Positions 1 through 7,210 of a DNA stretch of 8,422 nt are shown here, piece by piece. The notes beneath the pieces were generated by a model. The model was not told the DNA's origin, searched no databases, and saw only the letters and a program-made list of their open reading frames with translations. A program made the position numbers and the translations under genes. The DNA comes from Prevotellaceae bacterium (GTDB lineage: Bacteria > Bacteroidota > Bacteroidia > Bacteroidales > UBA932): contig JAIROF010000239.1 in assembly GCA_031257655.1 (NCBI GenBank), forward strand, positions 1 through 8,422. Direction: 5' to 3'. Numbering within the stretch: the first letter of the stretch is position 1; each line of letters opens with the position of its first letter.

Positions 1-40
1 TTTTCCAGGCGCAAAGTTCTCCATAAAAAACGATTGCCGC

Positions 41-63
41 AATCCCTATTTGTAGGGATTTTT
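41..63 (+). terminator. Rho-independent terminator-like hairpin
   Basis: AATCCCTA (41-48) and TAGGGATT (53-60) form a perfect 8-bp stem with a 4-base loop, and the T-run at 59-63 follows on the plus strand. The minus strand has no T-run after the stem. This fits the end of a plus-strand gene lying to the left of the window. The stem is only half GC, so termination strength is uncertain, and it could instead be one copy of a dispersed palindrome. Confidence 0.5.
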
Positions 64-128
64 GCCGGCGGCGGCAGGAGCGGGCGCTAAACGGTAAGCT
101 GCTTTGCACGTGGACAATACCGGTGCTT

Positions 129-215
129 GCGCTGTGCCCCTCTGTGAAACCTCTGCGCTCCTCTGCGCAATAGTAGCACGGAGGGGCACGGAGGTTGCAC
201 AGCGGGGCGCGGAGG
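129..215. repeat. Large imperfect palindrome of degenerate CTCTGYG-type words
   Basis: The left arm (129-168) and right arm (176-215) are 40 bases each. They pair as an imperfect inverted repeat, with about 29-30 of 40 positions complementary, around the 7-base loop AATAGTA. Each arm is itself built from degenerate short words such as CTCTGTG, CTCTGCG and their complements. It has no coding signal. A related but more AT-rich element sits at the right edge of the window (8348-8422). It looks like a dispersed intergenic hairpin repeat, but its function is unknown. Confidence 0.6.
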
Positions 216-222
216 GCTTAAT

Positions 223-236
223 GAGAATTGAGAATT
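223..236 (-). repeat. Two copies of the 7-bp repeat GAGAATT
   Basis: GAGAATT occurs twice in tandem. It is a rotation of AATTGAG, the complement of the CTCAATT unit that makes up the 17-unit array at 1729-1847, so it lies in the opposite orientation. Two units alone could be chance. The exact match to the array unit, in intergenic DNA beside another repeat, suggests a seed or remnant of the same repeat family. Confidence 0.45.
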
Positions 237-347
237 TGAAAGCATTCGCCCCGCACCGCAGCCTCCTTTGGAGAGGGGCAGGGTGAGGTCTAACTGTAAA
301 AAAGAAAATTTGTGCGGCCTGCGAACAAAATCGCTGATTTTTATTGC

Positions 348-372
348 TTTACAAAAAAGGCTTTGTTGTAAA
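348..372 (-). terminator. AT-rich hairpin downstream of the xylanase gene
   Basis: The arms starting TTTACAA (348-354) and ending TTGTAAA (366-372) form a stem of ten pairs with one mismatch around a three-base GGC loop. It lies about 80 bases beyond the xylanase stop codon and is the best candidate for the 3' end of the operon transcript. The stem is AT-rich and no long T-run follows on the minus strand, so the assignment is weak. Confidence 0.3.
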
Positions 373-451
373 ATGTCCATATTTAACAAATTAACCAAAT
401 GCGAAAGTTGAATTACGCAGCTAAGCATTTCGGCATCAGCAATACCACGCG

Positions 452-1597
452 CTATTTTCGCGCATCGCCATGCCGATTGGCGCACAGCTCGCCTACCAGG
501 AGGGGCACCACGGGCTTGGGGTTTCCGTTTCGGTCGAAGAGCAGGGCGTAGTCGGTGCGTCCGGGCACCGGCCAGCCGTTGCGCCACGAGTCGTCGTCGC
601 ATACGCCCCAGAGGGTTACGCGGGTTAGCTTGTCGTGGTGCTTGAGGAAGAGGCGGAAGAAGTCGGCCATGCGGCTTGTCCAGGCCGCTGCGACGCTGTC
701 GGGCAGCCCGCCGGCGTAGGGGTTGAGCGCTTGCCGGTAGGCGAAGGAGGCCTCTACTGCGGCGCCAACGTTGGGCTGCGGGGAGGGCAGCACCGTGAGG
801 TCGAGCTCGGTAACCATGACCTTTACGCCCGCCTCGGCAAAGGCAAGCATGCTTTTCTCAAACTCCTCCAGCGGCGGGTAGTCCATCCCGATGTGCCCCT
901 GCATGCCCACGGCGTCGATGCGCAGCCCGCGCTCTTTGAGCGTTTTCACCAGCTGCACAACGGCATTGCGCTTTCCCTCAAAGGCCATGGAGTAGTCGTT
1001 GTAGTAGAGCTCTGCGTCGGGGTCGGCCTCGTGGGCAAAGCGGAAGGCCAGGGGGATGAACTCTTCGCCAAGGATTTCGTAGAGCTTGCTCTTTCGCCAC
1101 GATCCGTCCTCCAGGATGGCCTCGTTGACCACGTCCCAGCCCTTGATGCGCCCCCTGTAGCGCGATACTACGGTGGTGATGTGGCTTCGGAGCCGCTCGG
1201 TGAGCGTTTCGGGCGAGACGTTGCCGCCGCTTTCGTCTGTGCAGAGCCACCGGGGGGCCTGCGAATGCCACACGAGGCAGTGCCCCGTGATCCACATGCC
1301 GTTTGCTTCGCCCCAGGCGACAAACTTGTCGGCTTCGTCGAAGAAAAATTCGCCTTCGCGGGGCTGCAAAAACATGCTCTTCATGCAGTTTTCGGGGACT
1401 ACCGCCGAAAAGTTTTCGCGCGCCACGCGCTCCGACAGCGTGTCGCCGCCCGTGAGCTGGGCAACGCTCAGCGCCGTGCCGAGGTAGAATTTGTCCTTGA
1501 GCGCATCCCGCAGCGCAACGCCTGCTCCGCCCTGCGGATTCCCGCACCCGCCGGCTACCGAAAGGGCTAACATGCCCGAATAAAAAATGGTTTTCAT
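452..1597 (-). CDS. GH10 endo-1,4-beta-xylanase, predicted lipoprotein
   Basis: This enzyme should hydrolyse internal beta-1,4 bonds of the xylan backbone by the retaining mechanism of glycoside hydrolase family 10. The 381-residue protein is a single catalytic domain. Seen in the sequence: substrate-site ENCMK (69-73), GHCLVWHSQ (105-113), WDVVNEA (154-160) with acid/base Glu159, QGH (233-235), VTELD (262-266) with nucleophile Glu264, and the closing LWGVCDDDSW (329-338). The N-terminus has a short hydrophobic stretch ending AGGC, so Cys18 may be lipidated; the lipobox lacks the usual leucine, so this is likely but not certain. That would anchor the enzyme in the outer membrane, facing the periplasm or the surface. 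No carbohydrate-binding module is present. It is the last gene of the operon, 237 bases after the symporter. The gap has an AT-rich stretch at about 1598-1640 that might hold its own promoter, so transcription may be partly independent. The family call is firm; the exact xylan preference is inferred from its neighbours. Confidence 0.95.
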   Translation of the reverse strand: MKTIFYSGMLALSVAGGCGNPQGGAGVALRDALKDKFYLGTALSVAQLTGGDTLSERVARENFSAVVPENCMKSMFLQPREGEFFFDEADKFVAWGEANGMWITGHCLVWHSQAPRWLCTDESGGNVSPETLTERLRSHITTVVSRYRGRIKGWDVVNEAILEDGSWRKSKLYEILGEEFIPLAFRFAHEADPDAELYYNDYSMAFEGKRNAVVQLVKTLKERGLRIDAVGMQGHIGMDYPPLEEFEKSMLAFAEAGVKVMVTELDLTVLPSPQPNVGAAVEASFAYRQALNPYAGGLPDSVAAAWTSRMADFFRLFLKHHDKLTRVTLWGVCDDDSWRNGWPVPGRTDYALLFDRNGNPKPVVPLLVGELCANRHGDARK

Positions 1598-1644
1598 ACG
1601 ATTTTGCTAATTTATAAAATTTAAAAAATGGTTTAATCAAGTCA

Positions 1645-1690
1645 CGTGGGGTTTTACCCCACGCTGGAATGCTGGTCGCCCCTTCAGGGC
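1645..1690. repeat. Tandem small hairpins (GTGGGG type)
   Basis: CGTGGGGT (1645-1652) pairs perfectly with ACCCCACG (1656-1663) around TTT. Fifteen bases on, GCCC (1678-1681) pairs with GGGC (1687-1690) around CTTCA. Neither is followed by a T-run on the minus strand, so neither is a classic terminator. From memory, similar paired hairpins are scattered between genes in Bacteroidota genomes; I cannot confirm that here. Lying between symporter and xylanase, they could stabilise the 3' end of the upstream message or partly uncouple the xylanase gene. Confidence 0.45.
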
Positions 1691-1728
1691 TTGTAAATGC
1701 CGTGCGCCAAAGGGTACGCTTTCAAACT

Positions 1729-1847
1729 CTCAACTCTCAATTCTCAACTCTCAATTCTCAACTCTCAACTCTCAACTCTCAATTCTCAATTCTCAATTCT
1801 CAACTCTCAACTCTCAATTCTCAATTCTCAATTCTCAATTCTCAACT
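1729..1847. repeat. 17-unit tandem heptamer array (CTCAAYT)n
   Basis: There are seventeen consecutive 7-bp units with no interruption, each CTCAACT or CTCAATT, differing only at the sixth base. The variants come in runs: with C for CTCAACT and T for CTCAATT the order is C T C T CCC TTT CC TTTT C. A degenerate unit (TTCAAACT) lies just before. On the minus strand every unit contains TGA, so all three frames are closed within 21 bases. On the plus strand no frame contains a stop. The right-hand 13 bases (1835-1847) are inside the symporter coding sequence and provide its last codons and stop. Slippage at such an array could change its length. Confidence 0.9.
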
Positions 1848-3244
1848 CCCTCAATTTCCTTTCCGTACTTTACCAGCTGGTCGTCGGTGAGGTTGTATCG
1901 CGACACGATAAAGGCGAGGAGGATGACGAGGAGGGCGGGCAGGGCGGCAAGGAGCGCCCTGATGCCGAGGAGGGCGGCGGGGCGCTGCGCCTCAAGCCCG
2001 GAGTCGAACCCGGTGAGCGAAAGCACAATGCCCGGCACGAATCCGCCAAGCGCTAAGCCAAACTTAAAGAAAAATCCTATCAGCGCGTTGGCAATGCCCG
2101 AAATGCGCCTGCCGGTTTGCCATTCGCCGTAGGTGATGGCCTCGGGAATGAGCGACCAGATGAACGCGCCTACTACGCCAAACCCAATGGAGCGCACCAG
2201 CTGGGCAACGAAAATCATGGCTACGTGGTGCGCCGGGATGGCAAACAGCCCCACAAAGCCGGCAAACGACACGGCCAGCGAAAGGTAGAGCAGCCCCTTT
2301 TTGCCGAGCTTGCGGCGCAGCAGCGGCATGAAGGGCAAAATGAACAGGGCGGGCAGCGCGGAGATGACGTTGTAGTACCCCACCAGATTTTCGCTGCCGA
2401 GGTTGTACTTTACAAAGTAGGTGGCCGCCGAGTTGGTGATGGCCATGATGGCAAAGGCCGTGATGAACATGAACGATAGGATGCGCAGCGGCCTGTTGCG
2501 CACCACTTCGGTGAACAAGTCGCTAAACTTTACCTTCGCCTGGTCTTCTTTCGATATGACTACCCGCTCCTTTGTGCCGGCAAACGAAAAGAGGAGGGCG
2601 CCCAGCCCCACCACGCCGTAGATGCCCACGGTGATGAGCCAGCCGCTGCGGGCTTCGGGCGAGTTCATGGTGCCGGCAAGGGCAATCACGATGGTGGGCA
2701 CGCCGTAGGTGATGGCCACCTGCGCCACGTTTACCAGCCACATGCGCGTGGTGGTGAGGATGGTTACCTCGTGCTGGTCGCGGGTAAGGGCGGCGTTGAG
2801 GGCGCCAAAGGGCACGTTGACCGTGGTATAGACCACCGAAAGGGCGACGTAGGTTGCGCAGGCGTAAATCACCTTGCCCGTTTCGCCAAAGCTGGGCACA
2901 ATGAAGCAGGCCACCATGAGCGCCGTGAGCGGCAGCGCCATGATGAGCAGCCAGCCGCGGTACTTGCCAAAGCGGGTGGTGTTCATGTCGATAATGGCGC
3001 CTACCACCGGGTCCCAAATGGCGTCGATGATGCGCACGCCAAGAAACATGGCGGCGGCAATGGCCGGGTTCAGCCCGTAAACGTTGGTGTAGAAAAACAG
3101 CAGGTAGGTCGTTACCGTCTGGTAAATGAAGTTTTGCGCCATGTCGCCCGAGCCGAATGCAATGCGCTCAAGCCACGATAGCTTGTAGAAGCCTTTGGCT
3201 TCCGCAAGGTTGCCTGCGCTCGTAGAGGGTTTGCTTGTGTTCAT
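1835..3244 (-). CDS. GPH-family (MelB-like) glycoside:cation symporter
   Basis: This inner-membrane transporter probably imports xylo-oligosaccharides or xylosides with a co-transported cation. The 469-residue length and repeated hydrophobic segments fit the 12-helix glycoside-pentoside-hexuronide family of the major facilitator superfamily. Seen: helix-I GSGD with Asp34 (like MelB Asp19), helix-II DAIWDP with Asp74 and Asp78 (like MelB Asp55 and Asp59, the cation-site pair), then the family loop TRFGKYRGW (90-98). Asn143 in NVPFGAL falls where MelB has Asp124. A lysine in the late helix GFFFKFGLALGG matches a conserved position. The start follows an A-rich leader (AAGCAAAAAACC) typical of Bacteroidota and lies 33 bases after the fusion-enzyme gene, so the two are surely co-transcribed. 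The last codons and stop come from the heptamer array. Family is firm; the substrate is inferred from the xylan enzymes on either side. Confidence 0.9.
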   Translation of the reverse strand: MNTSKPSTSAGNLAEAKGFYKLSWLERIAFGSGDMAQNFIYQTVTTYLLFFYTNVYGLNPAIAAAMFLGVRIIDAIWDPVVGAIIDMNTTRFGKYRGWLLIMALPLTALMVACFIVPSFGETGKVIYACATYVALSVVYTTVNVPFGALNAALTRDQHEVTILTTTRMWLVNVAQVAITYGVPTIVIALAGTMNSPEARSGWLITVGIYGVVGLGALLFSFAGTKERVVISKEDQAKVKFSDLFTEVVRNRPLRILSFMFITAFAIMAITNSAATYFVKYNLGSENLVGYYNVISALPALFILPFMPLLRRKLGKKGLLYLSLAVSFAGFVGLFAIPAHHVAMIFVAQLVRSIGFGVVGAFIWSLIPEAITYGEWQTGRRISGIANALIGFFFKFGLALGGFVPGIVLSLTGFDSGLEAQRPAALLGIRALLAALPALLVILLAFIVSRYNLTDDQLVKYGKEIEGVEN

Positions 3245-3277
3245 AGAGGTTTTTTGCTTGTGTTTACAATCGTTACG

Positions 3278-6200
3278 CTATTTCCAATACTTAAAAATAA
3301 ATTCCTTAAAGGCCGGATAGCTTGCCGCCGCCTCGTGCCCGCCTCGGTGGCGACGGTAGCCAATGTCGCCCTGCAGGTAGGCTTTGTCCGCCATGGGGTA
3401 GGGGATTTTTTGTCCGTTGTAGTCCATCGCGTCGTTCATCACGATACCCTTTTTGCCCAGCAGCTCGTAAACGGGGCTTGCCGCCACCGCAGTGAGGTAC
3501 TGCCCGTAGGGGTCTGTCCAGGCGTCGCCCTGGTCGCTGCTGCCGCTGCCGATAAAGATTGGTCGCGGGGCGCAGAGCGCCACCAGCGATTCTGCATCTA
3601 CGGTCATGCCGATGACCTTGCGCGGCAGGTAGCCATCCGTGCTGCTGCTGTCCACGCCGGCGTAGCGCATGGCGTTGCCGGCCAGCCAGTGGTACTCCGA
3701 ATCCCAGACGCAATTTTCGAGGTCTTCGCCCCAGTGCCTTCGGCTCTGCGCCGCGCCCATTGCGCCCGATGAGCTGGTGAAGGCCACAGCGATGCGCTCG
3801 TCGTAGGCCATAGCCACCAGCGTAGCCTTTCCGTAGCGCGAGTGGCCGGTGAGGGCTACCTTTGCTGCGTCCACCGGCGAGCCGGCCTGCTCAAAGAAGT
3901 CGATGAAGCGGCTCACGCCCCACGACCACGCCACGAGCGCGCCCCAGTCGGTTGGCTTTCGCCAGCCGCCGCCGTTTGCCAGCCCGATGAGGTGGCTCGT
4001 AAGGGCCTCGCCGTTGTCGGGCTGTAGCGCTCCGGCGTTGAAGTAGAGCACGCCTACCCCGGCCGGGGCCATCGCGCTCCACAAGTCTTCGTCGGCTATC
4101 ACCCATTGCCCGCCAAAGCTAAAGGCGTAGCTGATGACCACCGGCGCCTTTGCGCTGGCCGGCACGCCCGCCGGAATGCGCAGCTCGCCGCTCAGGACGG
4201 GCGCGCTGCGAAGGGCGGGGCAGGCGGAGGCGTCTATCTTTCCCGTAATCCGGTAGCGCCGGAAGGGCGCTGTGGCCACCCGCTTGCCGCGGTTCAACAC
4301 CTCTTTTACCTCCACGGGGTCGCCAATCGTCCACTCCACCTTGAGCTGCGACGCCTGCCGGGGGATGTAGCCGTAAATTTTTTGCACCTCCTCAAAAATC
4401 TCCGCGCGGCGGGCAGGCCAGTCGGCCGCCGTGAGGCCGCTGAGGTCGTGCAGCGGCAGCGGCTTGTAAAACTTTGCGCCGGTGTAGTAGTCGCCGTCTG
4501 GCTCCCATGCGTTCACGTAGCTTGTCCACAGGCCAAAGGCCGACCGCGCCGTGCTGTAGGGCGACCGGCGCGGCGCACCGCTGCTCGGCGGCAGGCCGGG
4601 GTACGCTTGCCCCAGCTGCTCCATCATCTGGTCGTGGTCTAAGCGCGCGGTGACGCCGCTGCCGGGCGGAGCGTCGGGAAAGGGCGAGCTGTTGTTTACG
4701 TAGCGGCTTTCGGGTGCGCCGAGGTAGCTTGGCTTTAGCCCGCCAAAGTTGAGGAGGATTTTTTCGATCACAATGCCCGGCTCCAGCGCCCGGATGCGCA
4801 GGGTGTGGGCGCCCGCGCCGCCGATTTTTACTTTGGTGGCCGACTTGATAATCCGCTCGCCCTGCCACTTTCCGAGCTCGCCCCGGTAGTGTCCGTTGAA
4901 GTTGACCGCTACCTCCTCGCCGCCGTCTACCGAAAGGGCGTACCGCAGCCCCCTGTTGGCGTTGAAGTTGAGCGTGGGGGCGAGGAGGATCTGCACCTCG
5001 GCTTCGCCGCCGGCAAAGGTCGTTTGCAGGTCGTATTCGAGGTAAACGGGCGCGCTTGGCTGCGGGTAAGCCGCCTGCGGGAAGGTCGTTACCGCCGACC
5101 CCGTGCGGCCCAAGTTCGGGATGACTTCCCAGCGAATGCCCCCGCCGGACGTTGCGCGGGCAAAGTGGTGCGCCTCAATGGAAATGTACCCGTCGCTTTC
5201 GATAAACCGCTTTTCGGGCGGCTCCCTGCGGTATACGTACTCCACCTTTGGGGGGATGTTTACCGGCGGGTTGCTCCACGAGGTGTAGCCAATGCGCTGC
5301 TGGTCCATCTGGTGCGCCCACTTGCCGCCGGCAATATCCCGGTTGTAGTGGAGGGTGAGGATGGAATCGCGGGCAAAGCACTCCTTTACCTTGTCGGCGT
5401 ATGCGTTTGCCCGCATGTCGTAGGCAGCGGCGTACTTTTTGTTCAGCGCAAGCGCGTAGTACATTTCGTAGAGGTTGCACACGGCGTTGATGGGAAACAG
5501 CACGAGCTGGTCGAAGGCGTCGCGGTGCGCGGGGGGCAGCAGGTTGTACATCCGCAGCGCGTCGAGCGCCAGGTCCTTGTAGCTGCCGAGCACGGAGGCG
5601 TATTCGTCGTAGCTGTCGAGGCTGAACGTTTTGTCGTCGAGCAGCTCCGGCGTAACGCGGCTGTTGTACTTGGTGTATAGGTCCAGCATTCGCGCAATTT
5701 CTTTGGCGTGCTGTTCGCCAAACTGCTGCCGCGCCCATGCCTCCGTCCAGCGGGCAAGGTTTTGCGGGTTAAATCGGTCGGGGTTCCAGGCCAAATCGAG
5801 GAAGAAGCTGATGGGAAATTCCATCGGCTTGAGGTCGCCTACGTTCACCACCCAAATTCTATCCACGCCGTGGCGGTAGGCCAGGCTCATTTGCTCGTAG
5901 GTGCGCTCGTTTTGCGTTACGTTGAGCCACTTGTAGTTTCGCGGGCCGCCTACGTAGTCAAAGTGGTAGTAGATTCCGTACCCGCCCTTGCGCTTTGGGG
6001 CGTCCGGGAGGGGCAGCTTGCGGACGTTTCCCCAGTTATCGTCGCAGAGCAGCAGCGTAACGTCGTCGGGGACGCGCATCCCCTTGTCGTAGTAGTCCTG
6101 CACCTCCTTGTAGAGCGCCCAGGCCTGCGGCTTCTCCTCGGCCTTTTTTCCCGTAACCCTTGCGATAATGCCGCGCTGCGCCTCGACGATGCGCTGCAGC

Positions 6201-7174
6201 AGGGCGATGTTGGCGCTTTCGCTCATCGGCTCGTCGCCGTCGCCGCGCATGCCGACGGTTACGACGGTTTCAAAATCTTTCATCCGCGCCATGCCGCCGC
6301 GCCAAAATGCTTGGAGCTCCTTTGGATTTTTTTCGTAGTCCCACGCGCCTTTGCCGTAGCGCCGCCACTCGTCGTGCGCGCGCCCCATGGGCTCGTGGTG
6401 CGAAGTGCCGACAACGACGCCCATTTCGTCGGCCAGCGCGCCGCTGAGCGCGTCGTCGTCGTAAAAGGCGTTGCCCCACATGGCAGGCCAGAGGAAGTTG
6501 CCCTTTAGCCGCAGGATCAGCTCGAACATGTGCTCGTACATTTTCGCGTTGACGCCGCCGAACTTCTCCTCGCACCAGCCCTGAAAAGCGGGGGCTTCGT
6601 CGTTGATAAATATTCCGCGGTAGCGCACGGCCGGCTCGCCGTCGGTGTACAGGCCGGGCTTTACGAGCAGGGTTTCGCGCCGTGCTGCGGGCACGTCTGC
6701 CCACCAGTACCAGGGCGAGACGCCCATTTGCCGCGAGAGCTCGTAAACGCCAAAAATCGTCCCGCGCTTGTCGCTTCCGGCAACGACGAGCGCAGCGGCA
6801 AGGCCCTCCGCAGGGTTTTGCACCACGCTGATGAGGTACTTTTCGCGCTTGCCGCTCAGCTCGCCGCCGTCAACCTTTCCCTCCCGTATCAGGCGGTCGA
6901 TGGCGGCCGATTTTCCCGCCGTGCCGACAATGACGGCGTAGGGGCTGCCAACGGCGGGCGCGCTCCCCGTCACGCGGCGGAGGTCGTCCTTAAGGTCGCG
7001 CACCGCGCGAAGCACGCCCTTGTGGTCGGCCTCGTCTGCGAGAACAGATGCGGGCTGGCCGTGGGTTGCCAGCGGAAACCAGCTGCTGTCTCCCTCGGCG
7101 AAGACAAACTGCTCCTGCCCAAAAAGGCTCGCCGCCCAGATAAGCAGGGATAGAAGTGTGGATAAGCGTTTCAT
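3278..7174 (-). CDS. GH115 alpha-glucuronidase fused to CE15 glucuronoyl esterase
   Basis: This 1298-residue secreted enzyme should debranch glucuronoxylan twice. A signal peptide (1-20, MKRLST then a hydrophobic core ending LFGQ) fixes the start at 7174. The open frame reaches 7273, but that extension is lysine-rich and precedes the signal. Residues about 25-650 are the GH115 catalytic part, with WYWWADVPA (155-163), RYRGIFINDEAP (184-195), HHEPMGR (259-265), GMRGDGDE (308-315), CDDNWGN (377-383) and YYHFDYVGGPRNYKW (402-416). About 657-817 is the beta-rich GH115 C-terminal domain. From about 840 to the end is a complete CE15 alpha/beta hydrolase: DHDQMMEQLG (846-855), nucleophile Ser1112 in GHSRYGK (1110-1116) and His1280 in GGHEAA. 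The canonical CE15 glutamate site (1135) is serine; acids at 1214-1221 may replace it. GH115 removes 4-O-methyl-glucuronic acid, and CE15 cleaves esters on that sugar, including lignin links. It is the first gene of the operon. Both domain calls are strong; activity of the esterase half is inferred. Confidence 0.93.
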   Translation of the reverse strand: MKRLSTLLSLLIWAASLFGQEQFVFAEGDSSWFPLATHGQPASVLADEADHKGVLRAVRDLKDDLRRVTGSAPAVGSPYAVIVGTAGKSAAIDRLIREGKVDGGELSGKREKYLISVVQNPAEGLAAALVVAGSDKRGTIFGVYELSRQMGVSPWYWWADVPAARRETLLVKPGLYTDGEPAVRYRGIFINDEAPAFQGWCEEKFGGVNAKMYEHMFELILRLKGNFLWPAMWGNAFYDDDALSGALADEMGVVVGTSHHEPMGRAHDEWRRYGKGAWDYEKNPKELQAFWRGGMARMKDFETVVTVGMRGDGDEPMSESANIALLQRIVEAQRGIIARVTGKKAEEKPQAWALYKEVQDYYDKGMRVPDDVTLLLCDDNWGNVRKLPLPDAPKRKGGYGIYYHFDYVGGPRNYKWLNVTQNERTYEQMSLAYRHGVDRIWVVNVGDLKPMEFPISFFLDLAWNPDRFNPQNLARWTEAWARQQFGEQHAKEIARMLDLYTKYNSRVTPELLDDKTFSLDSYDEYASVLGSYKDLALDALRMYNLLPPAHRDAFDQLVLFPINAVCNLYEMYYALALNKKYAAAYDMRANAYADKVKECFARDSILTLHYNRDIAGGKWAHQMDQQRIGYTSWSNPPVNIPPKVEYVYRREPPEKRFIESDGYISIEAHHFARATSGGGIRWEVIPNLGRTGSAVTTFPQAAYPQPSAPVYLEYDLQTTFAGGEAEVQILLAPTLNFNANRGLRYALSVDGGEEVAVNFNGHYRGELGKWQGERIIKSATKVKIGGAGAHTLRIRALEPGIVIEKILLNFGGLKPSYLGAPESRYVNNSSPFPDAPPGSGVTARLDHDQMMEQLGQAYPGLPPSSGAPRRSPYSTARSAFGLWTSYVNAWEPDGDYYTGAKFYKPLPLHDLSGLTAADWPARRAEIFEEVQKIYGYIPRQASQLKVEWTIGDPVEVKEVLNRGKRVATAPFRRYRITGKIDASACPALRSAPVLSGELRIPAGVPASAKAPVVISYAFSFGGQWVIADEDLWSAMAPAGVGVLYFNAGALQPDNGEALTSHLIGLANGGGWRKPTDWGALVAWSWGVSRFIDFFEQAGSPVDAAKVALTGHSRYGKATLVAMAYDERIAVAFTSSSGAMGAAQSRRHWGEDLENCVWDSEYHWLAGNAMRYAGVDSSSTDGYLPRKVIGMTVDAESLVALCAPRPIFIGSGSSDQGDAWTDPYGQYLTAVAASPVYELLGKKGIVMNDAMDYNGQKIPYPMADKAYLQGDIGYRRHRGGHEAAASYPAFKEFIFKYWK

Positions 7175-7210
7175 TGCTTTGGTGTTTTTGAGTTGGTTAA
7201 TTGTAATTGA

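Larger units (their letters stand above)
1..451. other. Gene-free left flank
   Basis: I see no convincing gene here. The first bases may be the 3' end of a plus-strand gene outside the window: one frame stops with TAA at 24-26, shortly before the hairpin at 41-63, and another stays open to a TAG near 52. Neither tail is long enough to identify. The rest holds a palindromic repeat, two heptamer repeats and a weak hairpin, listed separately. The reading frames that cross this stretch look like chance products of base composition. Confidence 0.6.

Noticed and set aside
399..560. Short plus-strand frame starting ATGCGAAAG
   Set aside because: About 50 codons, most of them antisense to the xylanase 3' end, with no recognisable product.
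635..1570. Long plus-strand open frame of 311 codons opposite the xylanase
   Set aside because: It mirrors a gene with strong GH10 motifs; GC-rich codon use on the minus strand keeps the opposite frame open. Its translation has no recognisable domain.
1729..1847. CRISPR-like array
   Set aside because: The units are 7 bp with no spacers; this is a plain tandem repeat.
1697..2056. Plus-strand frame encoding a repetitive Leu-Asn-Ser-Gln peptide through the heptamer array
   Set aside because: The repeat unit simply lacks stops on this strand; the frame continues antisense to the symporter and has no start context or domain.
4805..6508. Plus-strand open frames of 291 and 266 codons opposite the fusion enzyme
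   Set aside because: Antisense to conserved GH115 sequence, low-complexity Val/Ala/Arg-rich translation, no family motifs. Composition artefacts.
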